From Micromonospora eburnea (lineage in GTDB: Bacteria > Actinomycetota > Actinomycetes > Mycobacteriales > Micromonosporaceae), in assembly GCF_900090225.1 (NCBI RefSeq), contig NZ_FMHY01000002.1:1-64000 (forward strand): 64,000 nucleotides of DNA, written 5' to 3'. The notes under the pieces are model-generated. The model ran no database searches. It was not told where the DNA came from and saw only the letters and a list, made by a program, of their open reading frames with translations. Positions 8,041-15,898 of the stretch are shown here, piece after piece (positions within the stretch are counted from its first letter, which is position 1; each line of letters opens with the position of its first letter). The position numbers and the translations under genes were made by a program.

Positions 8041-10077
8041 TTACCGGGGCGCGCCGACCGCCCCCGGCTGGATCAGCACGTCGTCGAGGTTCACGTACAT
8101 GATCCGGTGGCCGAACTGTACCTGCACGTACTGGTTCTCGCCCCGGACGACCGTCCGGTCATCCGGCGCCGAGCCGTCGAACGAGACGGCCCGGTAGTAC
8201 TCGCCCGGCAGAACGCCGCCGACCGCGTACCGCTGGCCCGCCGGGAAGGTGTACTGCAGCGGGGCGATGGCCTGGTACGGGATGGTCGACGGGTACGCCG
8301 CCTGCTCCGGGTAGGCGCGCCCGTACACCGGGATGGTGGCCTTGCCCGGCTTGGGGGTCACCACGAAGCCGTTCGCCCACTTCGCCGTCGGTGCCGAGGC
8401 CGGGTTGTGGAACCACGCCTTCTGGCCGAGGTACCAGATCGCCGTCCAGTCGCCCTGAACACCGGCGAGGGCGTACGTCTGACCGGCCGAGGCACGGGCG
8501 CCGTGGTCGGAGATGTACATGGTGTTCGGCGCGCCGTTCGGCTGCAGCCCCCGGTCGTTGACCAGCGGCGCGTCGATGCTCGGCGCGGTGCGCAGGATGA
8601 CCGAGGAGGAGCCGCGCAGCGGGCAGGGCTGGATCGGCGGCAGCGGACTCGGGACGCCCGGCGGCTGCCGGTTGCAGCCGGTGAAGGCGGGCTGGTTGCT
8701 GGCGTAGTCCGGGTCGATGGTGACCAGGCCGGTGTGCGGGGTCCCGGTGCCCTTGAACGGCGCCTTCATCAGGTCGAAGTAGTGCGACCAGTCCCAGTAC
8801 GGACCCGGGTCCCAGTGCATCCCGGCCACGTTCCCGGGGAGAATGCCGGGCACGTTGTCGTGGCCCAGGATGTGCTGCCGGTCCAGCGGGATCTGGAAGC
8901 GCAGCGCCAGGTGCCGGACCAGCTTGGCCGAGGTGCGGTACATCGCCTCGGTGTACCAGGTGCCATGGCCGGCGAAGCCCTCGTGCTCGATGCCGATGGA
9001 CTTGGCGTTGACGTACCAGTTGCCGGCGTGCCAGCCCACGTTCTTCGCCTTGATGTGCTGGGCGACGTAGCCGTCCACCGAGCGCAGCGTGTAGTGCCAA
9101 CCCAGGTAGGTCTTGTCCTGGACCAGCCGCACGCTGGGGCCGAAGTAGCCCTCGGTGTCGTGGATGATGATGTACTCGATCTTTTGCTGGGCCGGCCGGT
9201 CGGCGAGGTCGTGGTTGCCGTAGTCGCCGGAGCCGGGGCCGTACTGCTCGTAGGGCGCGGGGATCCACTCGCAGGCGAGGCGGACCGGGCACTCCAGGCC
9301 GTCCGGCCGCTCGGCGCGGCGCAGCCCGAGCTTGTGCAGCCCGGACTGGTCCGGCGTCACCGCCGCGGCGGCGAGGGTCACCTGCTGGCCGTCGTCGGTG
9401 GTCCGGCTGGCGCCCTGGCTGATCTGGTCGTACACCTCGTCGGCGAAGGCCGCCGCGGCGTCCTCGGTGTCCGCGCCGGAATACCGGGCCACCGCGCCGT
9501 ACCAGGCCGCCGGGTCGCTGCCGGCGCCGACCGGCCCACCCAGCTCCTCCTGGTACGAGGCGAGCAGCGCCGCGCCGCCCCGGATGTTGGCGACGGCGTC
9601 GCTGCGCAGCGTCTCCTTCGACTCGCCGGTGAGCTCGGCGGCGGCGTCGAGGGTCTGTAGCGAGGCCTGCGGCAGCACGTCACCGCTCGGCCGGGCCGCG
9701 GTCGCCGGGTCGAGCGCGAGCGGCCGGGAGTCGTCGCCGCGCGGGTCCTCGTCCTCGTCCACGTGGGCGCTGGAGGGCGTCGAGGCGACCTGGGCGGCGT
9801 CGGTCAGGTGCATCGGGCCGTAGCCGCCGCTGGTGCTCGGCTGGCCCGGGTGGGTGTCCCAGCGGGACTCCAGGTAGGAGACGCCCAACAGGACGCTCTG
9901 CGGCACACCGTACTCCGCCGCCGCGGCGGCGTACTGCTGTTGGCGGTCCGGGTTGTCGGTGGTCGCGCCGGTGAGGGGCGCCGCCGCGGTGGGACCGCTG
10001 GTCGCGAGAGCGGTGGCCGCCGCTACGGCGGCGGCCAGCAGTATCCGTCTGCGCGACGGTAGGGCTGAGAGGTGCAT
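8041..10077 (-). CDS. Secreted N-acetylmuramoyl-L-alanine amidase with N-terminal lysozyme-like region
   Basis: 678 residues with a twin-basic signal peptide (RRRILLAAAVAAATALA). Residues about 45-130 look like a soluble transglycosylase fold: LLGVSYLESRWD with a candidate catalytic Glu, then GGYGPMHLTD. An Amidase_2/PGRP domain lies at about 285-450. Its zinc ligands are plausibly the His in IIIHDTEGYFGP, the His in ILGHDNVPG and the Asp in GMHWDPGPYW. The C-terminal 200 residues resemble SH3-like wall-binding repeats (YALAGVQGDWTAIWYLGQKA). The amidase bond cut is between MurNAc and L-Ala. It is convergent with one NlpC/P60 gene and divergent from the other, suggesting a wall-remodelling cluster. 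Confidence 0.87.
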   Translation of the reverse strand: MHLSALPSRRRILLAAAVAAATALATSGPTAAAPLTGATTDNPDRQQQYAAAAAEYGVPQSVLLGVSYLESRWDTHPGQPSTSGGYGPMHLTDAAQVASTPSSAHVDEDEDPRGDDSRPLALDPATAARPSGDVLPQASLQTLDAAAELTGESKETLRSDAVANIRGGAALLASYQEELGGPVGAGSDPAAWYGAVARYSGADTEDAAAAFADEVYDQISQGASRTTDDGQQVTLAAAAVTPDQSGLHKLGLRRAERPDGLECPVRLACEWIPAPYEQYGPGSGDYGNHDLADRPAQQKIEYIIIHDTEGYFGPSVRLVQDKTYLGWHYTLRSVDGYVAQHIKAKNVGWHAGNWYVNAKSIGIEHEGFAGHGTWYTEAMYRTSAKLVRHLALRFQIPLDRQHILGHDNVPGILPGNVAGMHWDPGPYWDWSHYFDLMKAPFKGTGTPHTGLVTIDPDYASNQPAFTGCNRQPPGVPSPLPPIQPCPLRGSSSVILRTAPSIDAPLVNDRGLQPNGAPNTMYISDHGARASAGQTYALAGVQGDWTAIWYLGQKAWFHNPASAPTAKWANGFVVTPKPGKATIPVYGRAYPEQAAYPSTIPYQAIAPLQYTFPAGQRYAVGGVLPGEYYRAVSFDGSAPDDRTVVRGENQYVQVQFGHRIMYVNLDDVLIQPGAVGAPR

Positions 10078-10238
10078 CGAACCTCCAGATCGGGATGGGG
10101 GTCACTGCGTCCTCACCCTCGCTCCGCGCATGGCTCCTGGTCAATACCTTTCCAGGAAACGGTGTCTCCCGTAAGAAACCTTCACGCACCGCCGGTCGTG
10201 GCCGCGAATTCGGATACGGAGTGTCACGGCGTCGTGGG

Positions 10239-10268
10239 TTGCGGATTGATAACGACGATCTCTACTCT
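10239..10268 (+). promoter_or_regulatory. Candidate promoter of riboswitch-controlled NlpC/P60 gene
   Basis: TTGCGG (10239-10244) and TACTCT (10263-10268) are 18 bases apart and lie about 55 bases ahead of the ydaO aptamer. Confidence 0.4.
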
Positions 10269-10322
10269 GGTCAGTCGTCGACCGGTAGGTTCACCGCCCA
10301 GCCCGGGTGGTGGCGGTCGGAC

Positions 10323-10440
10323 ACCGCCGAGTCGCCTCCGGGCGAGCCGGGGACCCAGGTACCTGGGGTGAATCCGCGCCGTGGTGCGGTAGGGCGGCTC
10401 CCTTCCCGCCCGAACCCGTCAGCTAACCCGGTAGGCGGTC
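10323..10440 (+). ncRNA. ydaO/yuaA riboswitch (c-di-AMP sensor)
   Basis: The RNA contains the conserved ydaO elements in order: CCGCCGAGTCGCC, GAGCCGGGGACCCAGG, CCTGGGGTGAATCCGCG, GCGGTAGGGCGG, then CCGCCCGAACCCGTCAGCTA and ACCCGGTAGGCGGT. The outer stem pairs ACCGCC (10323-10328) with GGCGGT (10434-10439). It ends six bases before the AAGAAGGAG ribosome site of the NlpC/P60 gene. In actinobacteria this class sits ahead of wall hydrolases and Rpf genes and senses c-di-AMP, usually turning expression off when the ligand is abundant. The outer stem is close enough to influence the ribosome site, but the mechanism here is inferred. Confidence 0.9.
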
Positions 10441-10465
10441 CAGGAAAGAAGGAGTACGGAGCCCG

Positions 10466-11500
10466 GTGGCACACCATGCCCCGCGGCGACCGTCGGTCCG
10501 GTCGTTCGGCCGGTCGACGGCTGCGCCGCGTATCCGCTGGTCCCGCTTCACCACCGCCCTCGCCGCCCTGGTCGGCGCCGCCGTCGTGCTGACCGGCGGC
10601 CCCACGGCGGTGCACGCCGAACCGTCGGTCGCCGAGATCGAGCGCCAGATCGACGAGGACTGGAACAAGCTCGAACCGATCATCGAGCAGGTCAACGCCA
10701 CCCGCGAGGAGCTTGCCGCCAAGCGCAAGCAGGCCGCCGCGCTGGCCAAGCAGATCGCGCCCTTGCAGGCTCGGGTCGACGAGGCCCTCGGACAGGTCGG
10801 CGGGCTCGCCGCCGACGCGTACAAGGGCAACAACATCTCCACGGTCAACGCGCTGCTGGGCAGCCGGTCGCCCGGCGAGATCGTCGACAGCCTCGAGTTG
10901 CTCGACCGCTTCGCGCACCGCCAGCAGCAGCAGGTGCAGGCCGTGGCCGAACTGCGCGACCAGTTGGCCGCGAAGAAGAAGCCGCTGGACGACATGGTCG
11001 CCCAACTGGCCCGCACCGAGGCTCAGCTCGCGGCCAGGAAGAAGCAGATCGACGCCGAGATCGCCCGGCTGCAGAAGTTGCGGCTCAAGGTGTACGGCAA
11101 CGGCGGCGGTGGCCCGCTACGCCCGGCGCCCTGCCCCGCCGGCTACCCGGGTGGCCCCGCCGGGGTCGCGGTCAAGTTCGCCTGTGCCCAGATCGGCAAG
11201 ATCTACGTCTGGGGCGCCGCCGGCCCGGACCACTACGACTGCTCCGGCCTGACCATGGCGGCCTGGGCCAAGGCGGGCGTCTCACTGCCGCACAACGCCC
11301 GGCAACAGCACGACGTCACCAAGCGGGTGAGCCGCGACCAGCTACGCCCCGGCGACCTGGTCTTCTACTACGGCGACCTGCACCACGTCGCGATGTACGT
11401 CGGCGGTGGCTGGGTGGTGCACGCCTCCCAGTCGGGCAAGCCGATCACGATGAAGCGCGTCGAGGACGGCCAGATCAACAGCTACGGCCGCCCCGGCTGA
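10466..11500 (+). CDS. Secreted NlpC/P60 peptidoglycan endopeptidase under ydaO control
   Basis: 344 residues. A basic leader and signal sequence end near VHAEPSVAEIE. A coiled coil spans about residues 55-205. The NlpC/P60 domain has Cys in YDCSGLTMAAW, His in DLHHVAMYVG and a third site in VVHASQSG. It is a paralogue of the protein at 6948 with the same architecture, so both should cleave peptide stems in the wall. The GTG start at 10466 follows AAGAAGGAG. Its leader carries the c-di-AMP riboswitch, tying wall turnover to osmotic or potassium signalling by analogy with other actinobacteria. Two dispersed palindromic repeats follow the stop. Confidence 0.88.
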   Translation: MAHHAPRRPSVRSFGRSTAAPRIRWSRFTTALAALVGAAVVLTGGPTAVHAEPSVAEIERQIDEDWNKLEPIIEQVNATREELAAKRKQAAALAKQIAPLQARVDEALGQVGGLAADAYKGNNISTVNALLGSRSPGEIVDSLELLDRFAHRQQQQVQAVAELRDQLAAKKKPLDDMVAQLARTEAQLAARKKQIDAEIARLQKLRLKVYGNGGGGPLRPAPCPAGYPGGPAGVAVKFACAQIGKIYVWGAAGPDHYDCSGLTMAAWAKAGVSLPHNARQQHDVTKRVSRDQLRPGDLVFYYGDLHHVAMYVGGGWVVHASQSGKPITMKRVEDGQINSYGRPG

Positions 11501-11503
11501 TGT

Positions 11504-11560
11504 GAAAGGAGGGGCCCCTTCTTAACGCCTGAGGTAGAGGAAGGGGCCCCTGTTAACACC
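11504..11560. repeat. Dispersed GGGGCCCC palindromic element, copy 1
   Basis: Two palindromes (AAGGAGGGGCCCCTT and GAAGGGGCCCCTG) are joined by TTAACGCCTGAGGTAGAG and end in TTAACACC. The same layout recurs at 20387, 29065 and 45644, with a longer form at 26267. Here it lies between the NlpC/P60 stop and the convergent dcd stop, where the stems could end transcription. Confidence 0.85.
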
Positions 11561-11572
11561 CGGTTGATGCGG

Positions 11573-12151
11573 TCAGCGGGTCGGCCAGGTGCGCCAGTTC
11601 TGCCACGACCGGCTCGGCGTGGGCCCGCGCTGCCCCTGGTAGCGCGAGCCGTAGACCGCCGAGCCGTACGGGTGCTCGGCCGGCGACGAGAGCCGGAAGA
11701 TGCAGAGCTGGCCGATCTTCATGCCCGGCCAGAGAGTGATCGGCAGGTTCGCCACGTTGGAGAGCTCCAGCGTGACGTGCCCGGAGAAGCCCGGGTCGAT
11801 GAAACCGGCGGTCGAGTGGGTGAGCAGACCGAGCCGGCCGAGGCTCGACTTGCCCTCCAGCCGCCCGGCGAGCTGGTCGCCGAGCGAGATCACCTCAAGC
11901 GTGGAGGCGAGCACGAACTCGCCCGGGTGCAGTACGAACGGCTCGCCCTCGGGCACCTCCACCATCGAGGTCAGGTCGTCCTGCTGCACGGCCGGATCGA
12001 TGTGGGTGTAGAGGTGGTTGTTGAAGACCCGGAAGAGCCGATCGAGGCGTACGTCGATGCTGGACGGCTGCACCAGCGCGGGCTCGAAGGGCTCCAGCGC
12101 GAGCGTGCCCGCCTCGATCTCGGAGGTCAGGTCGCGGTCGGAGAGCAGCAT
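11573..12151 (-). CDS. dcd: dCTP deaminase (possibly dUMP-forming)
   Basis: 192 residues, the standard length. [48 protein letters not shown] and [14 protein letters not shown] are the conserved dCTP deaminase blocks. The active-site Glu is in VTLEL and the Arg-Ser-Ser-like loop in GKSSLGR. The enzyme converts dCTP to dUTP; actinobacterial members such as the Mycobacterium enzyme also act as dUTPase and give dUMP directly. ATG at 12151 is chosen because the family sequence begins there. It is divergent from the flavin-type oxidase gene. Confidence 0.93.
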   Translation of the reverse strand: MLLSDRDLTSEIEAGTLALEPFEPALVQPSSIDVRLDRLFRVFNNHLYTHIDPAVQQDDLTSMVEVPEGEPFVLHPGEFVLASTLEVISLGDQLAGRLEGKSSLGRLGLLTHSTAGFIDPGFSGHVTLELSNVANLPITLWPGMKIGQLCIFRLSSPAEHPYGSAVYGSRYQGQRGPTPSRSWQNWRTWPTR

Positions 12152-12217
12152 CGGAACACCATAGCGACCGGTACGGGTGACCTGCGTGTCGGACTGCGTA
12201 CTCGTACACGTGTTCGA

Positions 12218-12223
12218 TAGAAT
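12218..12223 (+). promoter_or_regulatory. -10 element implying a leaderless transcript
   Basis: TAGAAT ends seven bases before the ATG at 12230. A transcript would start at or next to the start codon, and no Shine-Dalgarno sequence precedes it. The -35 region is unclear. Confidence 0.4.
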
Positions 12224-12229
12224 GTCCGC

Positions 12230-12778
12230 ATGGCTTCCTGGTCCGAATTCGCCGCCGACGAGCCCCGACTCGCCGACGAGATCCGCCTTCTCCTGCAGCA
12301 GTACGGGCCGGGCTTCGGCTACCTCGCCACGGTCCGGGCCGACGGCGGTCCCCGGGTCCACCCGGTCTCCCCGGTCATCACCGACGAGGGGCTCTACTGC
12401 TTCGTGATCGAGTCGCCCAAGCGCCGCGACCTCGAACGCGACGGCCGCTACGCACTGCACTCGTTCCCGCCCGAGGACCGCGACGACGAGGCGTACGTCG
12501 CCGGCCGGGCCCGCCCGGTGACCGACCCGGCCACCGTGGCCCGGGTGGCCGCGCACGGCCGGGCCGCGTCACAGGTCGACTGGTGGCTGTTCGAGTTCAC
12601 CGTCGACGTGGCGATGCTGACCCGGCGTGACCAGGCGACCCAGCTTGGCGCGGGTCGGCCGCAGGTGCGGGTCTGGCTCGATCCGCGGGCGACCGACCCG
12701 ACGCGGCATTCCGACGTCGCGTCGCCCGAGGTCCGGCGTGGCCGCCACGGGTTCGACACCCGCCGCCCGGCCGCCTGA
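12230..12778 (+). CDS. Pyridoxamine 5'-phosphate oxidase-like split-barrel protein
   Basis: 182 residues. [20 protein letters not shown], followed by a strand and [20 protein letters not shown], is the FMN/F420-binding split barrel seen in PPOX-like proteins. These proteins bind flavin, F420 or haem, and the substrate cannot be read from sequence. The chain ends in a basic tail beyond the barrel. The start codon sits directly after a -10 box, so it is probably translated from a leaderless mRNA. It is divergent from dcd and convergent with the M43 protease, with a terminator between. Confidence 0.75.
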   Translation: MASWSEFAADEPRLADEIRLLLQQYGPGFGYLATVRADGGPRVHPVSPVITDEGLYCFVIESPKRRDLERDGRYALHSFPPEDRDDEAYVAGRARPVTDPATVARVAAHGRAASQVDWWLFEFTVDVAMLTRRDQATQLGAGRPQVRVWLDPRATDPTRHSDVASPEVRRGRHGFDTRRPAA

Positions 12779-12790
12779 GCCCGCAACAGC

Positions 12791-12826
12791 CGGTGCCGGC
12801 CCCGTCGTCGGACGGGGCCGGCACCG
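12791..12826. terminator. Strong bidirectional terminator
   Basis: CGGTGCCGGCCCCGTC (12791-12806) pairs perfectly with 12811-12826 around GTCG and is followed by GTTTG. It serves the convergent genes on either side. Confidence 0.85.
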
Positions 12827-12844
12827 TTTGCCGTGCTGTGGCTG

Positions 12845-13828
12845 CTACGCCGCGCGGTAGGCGTTCCACGCGGTCAGCATCCGGCTGGCCTGCCCGGGGG
12901 TGAACTCGGACATGCACGAGTCGTAGGTGTAGTCCATGAAGTTGTGGATCGGGTCCGCGCCGGGCGCGGTGCAGGTGTCCCGCCCGGTCGGGCACTGGTA
13001 GGCCGGCGACGCCTCGGCGGGGGTGTCGCTGACCTGGTCACCCTGGCCGGAGCAGCCGCCCTGGAAGGTGTGGTAGAGGTTCAGCCAGTGGCCGATCTCG
13101 TGGGTGCCCGTGTCGCCCTGGTTGTAGTTGGTGGCGCTGCCGCCCGGCAGTGACTCGTTCAGCGCGACCACGCCGTCCATCTTGTCCAGCGTCTTCTTCG
13201 GGAAGGTCGCCCAGCCGAGCAGGTTGTCGCTCAACTCGCCCAGGTACATGTTCAGGGTGTTCTTGCCGCCCTCGCGCAACGTGGTCTTCATGGACCGCTC
13301 GGCGGAGGAGCCCGAGACGATCGGATACCAGGACGGGTTGGTGACCCGGTTGATCTTCTGGAGCTGGAAGCTGAAGGCGGTCGGGGCGCCGCCGGTGCCC
13401 CCGCTGTAGGCCTGGTTCAGCACGCTGATCTGCTGGGTGATCATCGAGTCCGGGATGTTGCCGCCGGCCCGGGTGCTGTCCCGCTGGATGACGTGGACGA
13501 CGACCGGGATGGTCACGGTCGCCAGAGGCGCGATCCCGGCGTCGACGCGGAGCCTGGACCGCTCGGCCAGGACGGCGGCGAGATCCGCCTCCCGCTCCCG
13601 CACCTGCGCGGCGGTCAGCTCGTTCGGGTCGTGCTTGGCGTGTGCTCCGGCCTTCACCCGGGCGCCCGGGTGGACGTCGGCCGGCTCGGCGCAGCTTCTC
13701 GTCGGGGCGGCGGAGAAGGCCGATGCGGCCGGGACGACCCCCACCGCAGCCGTGCTGAGCAGCAGCGCGAGGGTCGTCGACGCGACGCCGGCGGTACGCC
13801 GGGTCAGCAGGTTGGGACGGAGTCCCAT
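12845..13828 (-). CDS. Secreted zinc metalloprotease, M43 (pappalysin-like) family
   Basis: 327 residues with a signal peptide (about 1-38, hydrophobic TLALLLSTAAVGVVPAAS). The zinc motif HEIGHWLNLYHTF gives the three His ligands and the catalytic Glu of metzincins. A conserved Met-turn lies in IHNFMDYTYDSC, and several Cys pairs surround it (GGCSGQGD, YQCPTGRDTC), as in M43 enzymes. It should be exported and degrade external proteins or peptides. ATG at 13828 is preceded by GAGGTGGG. Longer in-frame extension upstream lacks a signal sequence and is rejected. It ends against the shared terminator. Confidence 0.9.
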   Translation of the reverse strand: MGLRPNLLTRRTAGVASTTLALLLSTAAVGVVPAASAFSAAPTRSCAEPADVHPGARVKAGAHAKHDPNELTAAQVREREADLAAVLAERSRLRVDAGIAPLATVTIPVVVHVIQRDSTRAGGNIPDSMITQQISVLNQAYSGGTGGAPTAFSFQLQKINRVTNPSWYPIVSGSSAERSMKTTLREGGKNTLNMYLGELSDNLLGWATFPKKTLDKMDGVVALNESLPGGSATNYNQGDTGTHEIGHWLNLYHTFQGGCSGQGDQVSDTPAEASPAYQCPTGRDTCTAPGADPIHNFMDYTYDSCMSEFTPGQASRMLTAWNAYRAA

Positions 13829-14075
13829 GGGCCCACCTCTTTCTGGCGGCGTGACAGGGGGTGTGTCACGCCGTGGCTGAGAACGTGGAGCAGACGTTAC
13901 AGCCGATTGATAAATTTGAAAACGCCCATGGATTGCGGTGGGGAAACCCCTCGCCCGGTCGACGGCATGGTGGTGGCCCAAGATCGTGCCGGGGTGATCT
14001 CGCGGGGGCGGGAGGCGCGCCGCGGGGGTACCTGGATGCACGACGGCGGTGACCTCAGGTACAGTGGTGCCGCCT

Positions 14076-14149
14076 GCGGGTGTAGTTCAATGGCAGAACA
14101 TCAGCTTCCCAAGCTGACAGTGCGGGTTCGATTCCCGTCACCCGCTCCA
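14076..14149 (+). tRNA. tRNA-Gly (anticodon CCC)
   Basis: The acceptor arm GCGGGTG pairs with CACCCGC, followed by T and an encoded CCA. The anticodon stem TCAGC/GCTGA holds the loop TTCCCAA, giving CCC, which reads GGG. The T-arm is CGGGTTCGATTCCCG. A TACAGT -10-like box lies about 11 bases upstream. No integrase or duplicated 3' end was seen nearby. Confidence 0.95.
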
Positions 14150-14154
14150 CGCGA

Positions 14155-14193
14155 AAGGCCCTGATCAGGACGCAAGTCCTCGGTCAGGGCCTT
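14155..14193 (+). terminator. Terminator after tRNA-Gly
   Basis: AAGGCCCTGA (14155-14164) pairs with TCAGGGCCTT (14184-14193), with an inner AGGAC/GTCCT stem, six bases past the tRNA CCA. Confidence 0.8.
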
Positions 14194-14340
14194 CGATGTT
14201 CCACGGGCCGCCAGCGCCCGACGGCCCAGCCGCGGGCCATCAGCCACGCTTTCTTGCCGGCCGCCCTTGCCCTTGTCCGTGGGGCCGGGCCGCCGACTTT
14301 CACCGCTGCTTGCGCGGCCGTACCCGTCCCGGCCGGTCGA

Positions 14341-14413
14341 GATCGTGCTCAAACACGGAAGTAGTGGCCGCGTAGGCGATGGGAGGCCACTACTTCCCGG
14401 ATCGAGCACGATC
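14341..14413. repeat. Large two-stem inverted repeat
   Basis: GATCGTGCTC (14341-14350) pairs with 14404-14413, and GGAAGTAGTGGCC (14357-14369) with 14385-14397, all perfect. A related half-site (TTCGAGCACGACCTT) lies near 19439-19453. It has the form of a REP-like dispersed element. The rest of the gap (14194-14340 and 14414-14527) shows no gene. Confidence 0.7.
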
Positions 14414-14527
14414 TTGGGCGCCCGTGCGTGGCCGAGCGCGAGCGCCAACCTGGCTCGCCACCTCGCCAGTCACCCTCAGTTCAGCGCCCGAGGCTTCCGA
14501 CTCACCAAGCGGGCCACCTCGGACGAG

Positions 14528-15010
14528 TCAGGAAAGGTATCGGACGTGCCGCAGGCCGGGCTGTCCGCCGACCAGAACCTCGCCGACCGGGACGAACCCG
14601 GTACGCCGCAGCACCGCGAGCGAGGCCGGGTTCGCCAGCGCGGCCGACGCGACGAGCTGGCGTAGCCCGTACTCGTCGCGGGCGAGGTCGCAGGCGCGGC
14701 GGACGCCGTCCTGGGCCACGCCCCGCCCGGTCGCCCGCTCGGCGACCCGGTAGCCCAACTCGGCGCTGCCGTCGGCGACGTCGACCAGGTTGAACCGCCC
14801 CAACACGGCACCGTCGTCGTCGACGAGAAGGTGGAAGTGGCACTCGCCGGTGGCCTGCTCGGCGAGTAGCTCCGCGTGCCGGGCGGCGAACTCGGCGAAG
14901 TAGTCGTCGCCCCGATCCGGCACGAATCGCGCGAAGTACGCCCGATTCTCCTGCTCGAAGCGGAGCAGCGCGGGGGCGTGACGGGCGTCGAGCCGCTGCA
15001 GTTCGGGCAT
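14528..15010 (-). CDS. GNAT family N-acetyltransferase
   Basis: 160 residues, the usual single-domain GNAT size. HFHLLVDDDGAVLGRFNLVD is the strand-4 region. ELGYRVAERATGRGVAQDGV contains the acetyl-CoA pyrophosphate loop (R-x-x-G-x-G/A type, here ATGRGVAQ). ASAALANPASLAVLRRTGF is the RimJ/RimL-style motif B. It should acetylate an amine, on a small molecule or protein N-terminus, using acetyl-CoA; the substrate is unknown. ATG at 15010 starts the conserved fold. It is followed by a 40-base gap to the VOC gene on the same strand. Confidence 0.82.
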   Translation of the reverse strand: MPELQRLDARHAPALLRFEQENRAYFARFVPDRGDDYFAEFAARHAELLAEQATGECHFHLLVDDDGAVLGRFNLVDVADGSAELGYRVAERATGRGVAQDGVRRACDLARDEYGLRQLVASAALANPASLAVLRRTGFVPVGEVLVGGQPGLRHVRYLS

Positions 15011-15050
15011 CGCGCCACGTTAGCAACGGCCCGGTGCCCGGCGACAACGG

Positions 15051-15434
15051 CTATTGCGGATACCAGCGCAGCTCGACAGTGTTGCCGTCCGGGTCGCGTA
15101 CGTAGATCGAGGTGGCGGTGCCCCGTGCGCCGAAGCGCGGCACCGGGCCGATCAGCACGGTGAACACTCCGGAGTCGATCACCTGTTGCCAGTCGAGCGG
15201 CTCCACCACCAGGCAGATGTGGTCGACGTTCGACCCGGTCGGCTCGCCGCGTACCAGGTCGATGATGGTCTCCGGGCTCACGCGCGCCGACGGGAAAGGC
15301 ACCTCGCCGGCCCGCCAGCGGTCGACCCGTACCGGCTCCAGGCCGAGGGTGCCGCAGTAGAAGTCGAGGGAACGTTCCACGTCGGCGACGGTGAGGACCA
15401 GGTGGTCGAAGGCTGTCACCCGTACCGCGCTCAT
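15051..15434 (-). CDS. VOC family (glyoxalase/dioxygenase fold) protein
   Basis: 127 residues containing two beta-alpha-beta-beta-beta units. TAFDHLVLTVADVERSLDFY starts the first and VDHICLVV the second, and SIYVRDPDGNTVELR is the hallmark C-terminal motif with a metal-binding Glu. VOC proteins include glyoxalases, ring-cleaving dioxygenases and antibiotic-binding proteins, and the role is not resolved by sequence. The start overlaps the stop of the upstream DUF1801 gene by four bases (ATGA), so the pair is co-translated. A LysR regulator is divergent from the pair. Confidence 0.85.
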   Translation of the reverse strand: MSAVRVTAFDHLVLTVADVERSLDFYCGTLGLEPVRVDRWRAGEVPFPSARVSPETIIDLVRGEPTGSNVDHICLVVEPLDWQQVIDSGVFTVLIGPVPRFGARGTATSIYVRDPDGNTVELRWYPQ

Positions 15435-15787
15435 CGTGCCTCCAGGGCGTACGCCTGCCGGAGCCAGCCGGTGAACAGGTCCGGGTCGATCTCGTCGAGG
15501 GTGCGCAGCTTGACCGAGGCCATCCGCCGCGCGCCCGGGACGAGCCGGCCGGAGGCGTCGTCGACGTCCTGTCCGCGCCACAACCCGAAGGTGACGTACG
15601 ACGAGTACGCCTTGACCAGGCAGACCGGCGTGCGCCCAGGCTGGTCGCCGAGGCCCCAGACGGGGTGGCCGTGCCACACCGCGGCGGTGGCCTCCGGCAG
15701 CGCGGCGTCGACGACGGTACGGATCTTCTCGCCGACCTCGCGCAGTGGGACGTCGAGACCGGCCAGATAGTCGGTGACGTGATCCAT
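15431..15787 (-). CDS. DUF1801-like (YdhG/frataxin-like fold) protein
   Basis: 118 residues. MDHVTDYLAGLDVPLREVGE, then LPEATAAVWHGHPVWGL and SYVTFGLWRG, match the DUF1801 (YdhG-like) fold, which resembles frataxin. The biochemical role is unknown. ATG at 15787 follows AGGAG and is preferred over an upstream extension lacking a ribosome site. It is coupled to the VOC gene through ATGA and is divergent from the LysR-type gene, which may control both. That regulation is inferred from layout only. Confidence 0.75.
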   Translation of the reverse strand: MDHVTDYLAGLDVPLREVGEKIRTVVDAALPEATAAVWHGHPVWGLGDQPGRTPVCLVKAYSSYVTFGLWRGQDVDDASGRLVPGARRMASVKLRTLDEIDPDLFTGWLRQAYALEAR

Positions 15788-15898
15788 CGTTGCTCCTGTC
15801 CTCGAAGGGGTCGCCATCCAGCCTCGTCCTGGCCGTGCCGTGGACCAAGACGCGATCGGACTACGATCGTTGACTCGGATTCAACGGTGGGGGTCGAC

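Noticed and set aside
11504..11560. GGGGCCCC repeats as insertion-sequence ends
   Set aside because: No transposase between copies and each copy is complete by itself.
14076..14149. tRNA-Gly as an integration site
   Set aside because: No integrase, no duplicated tRNA end and no composition change nearby.
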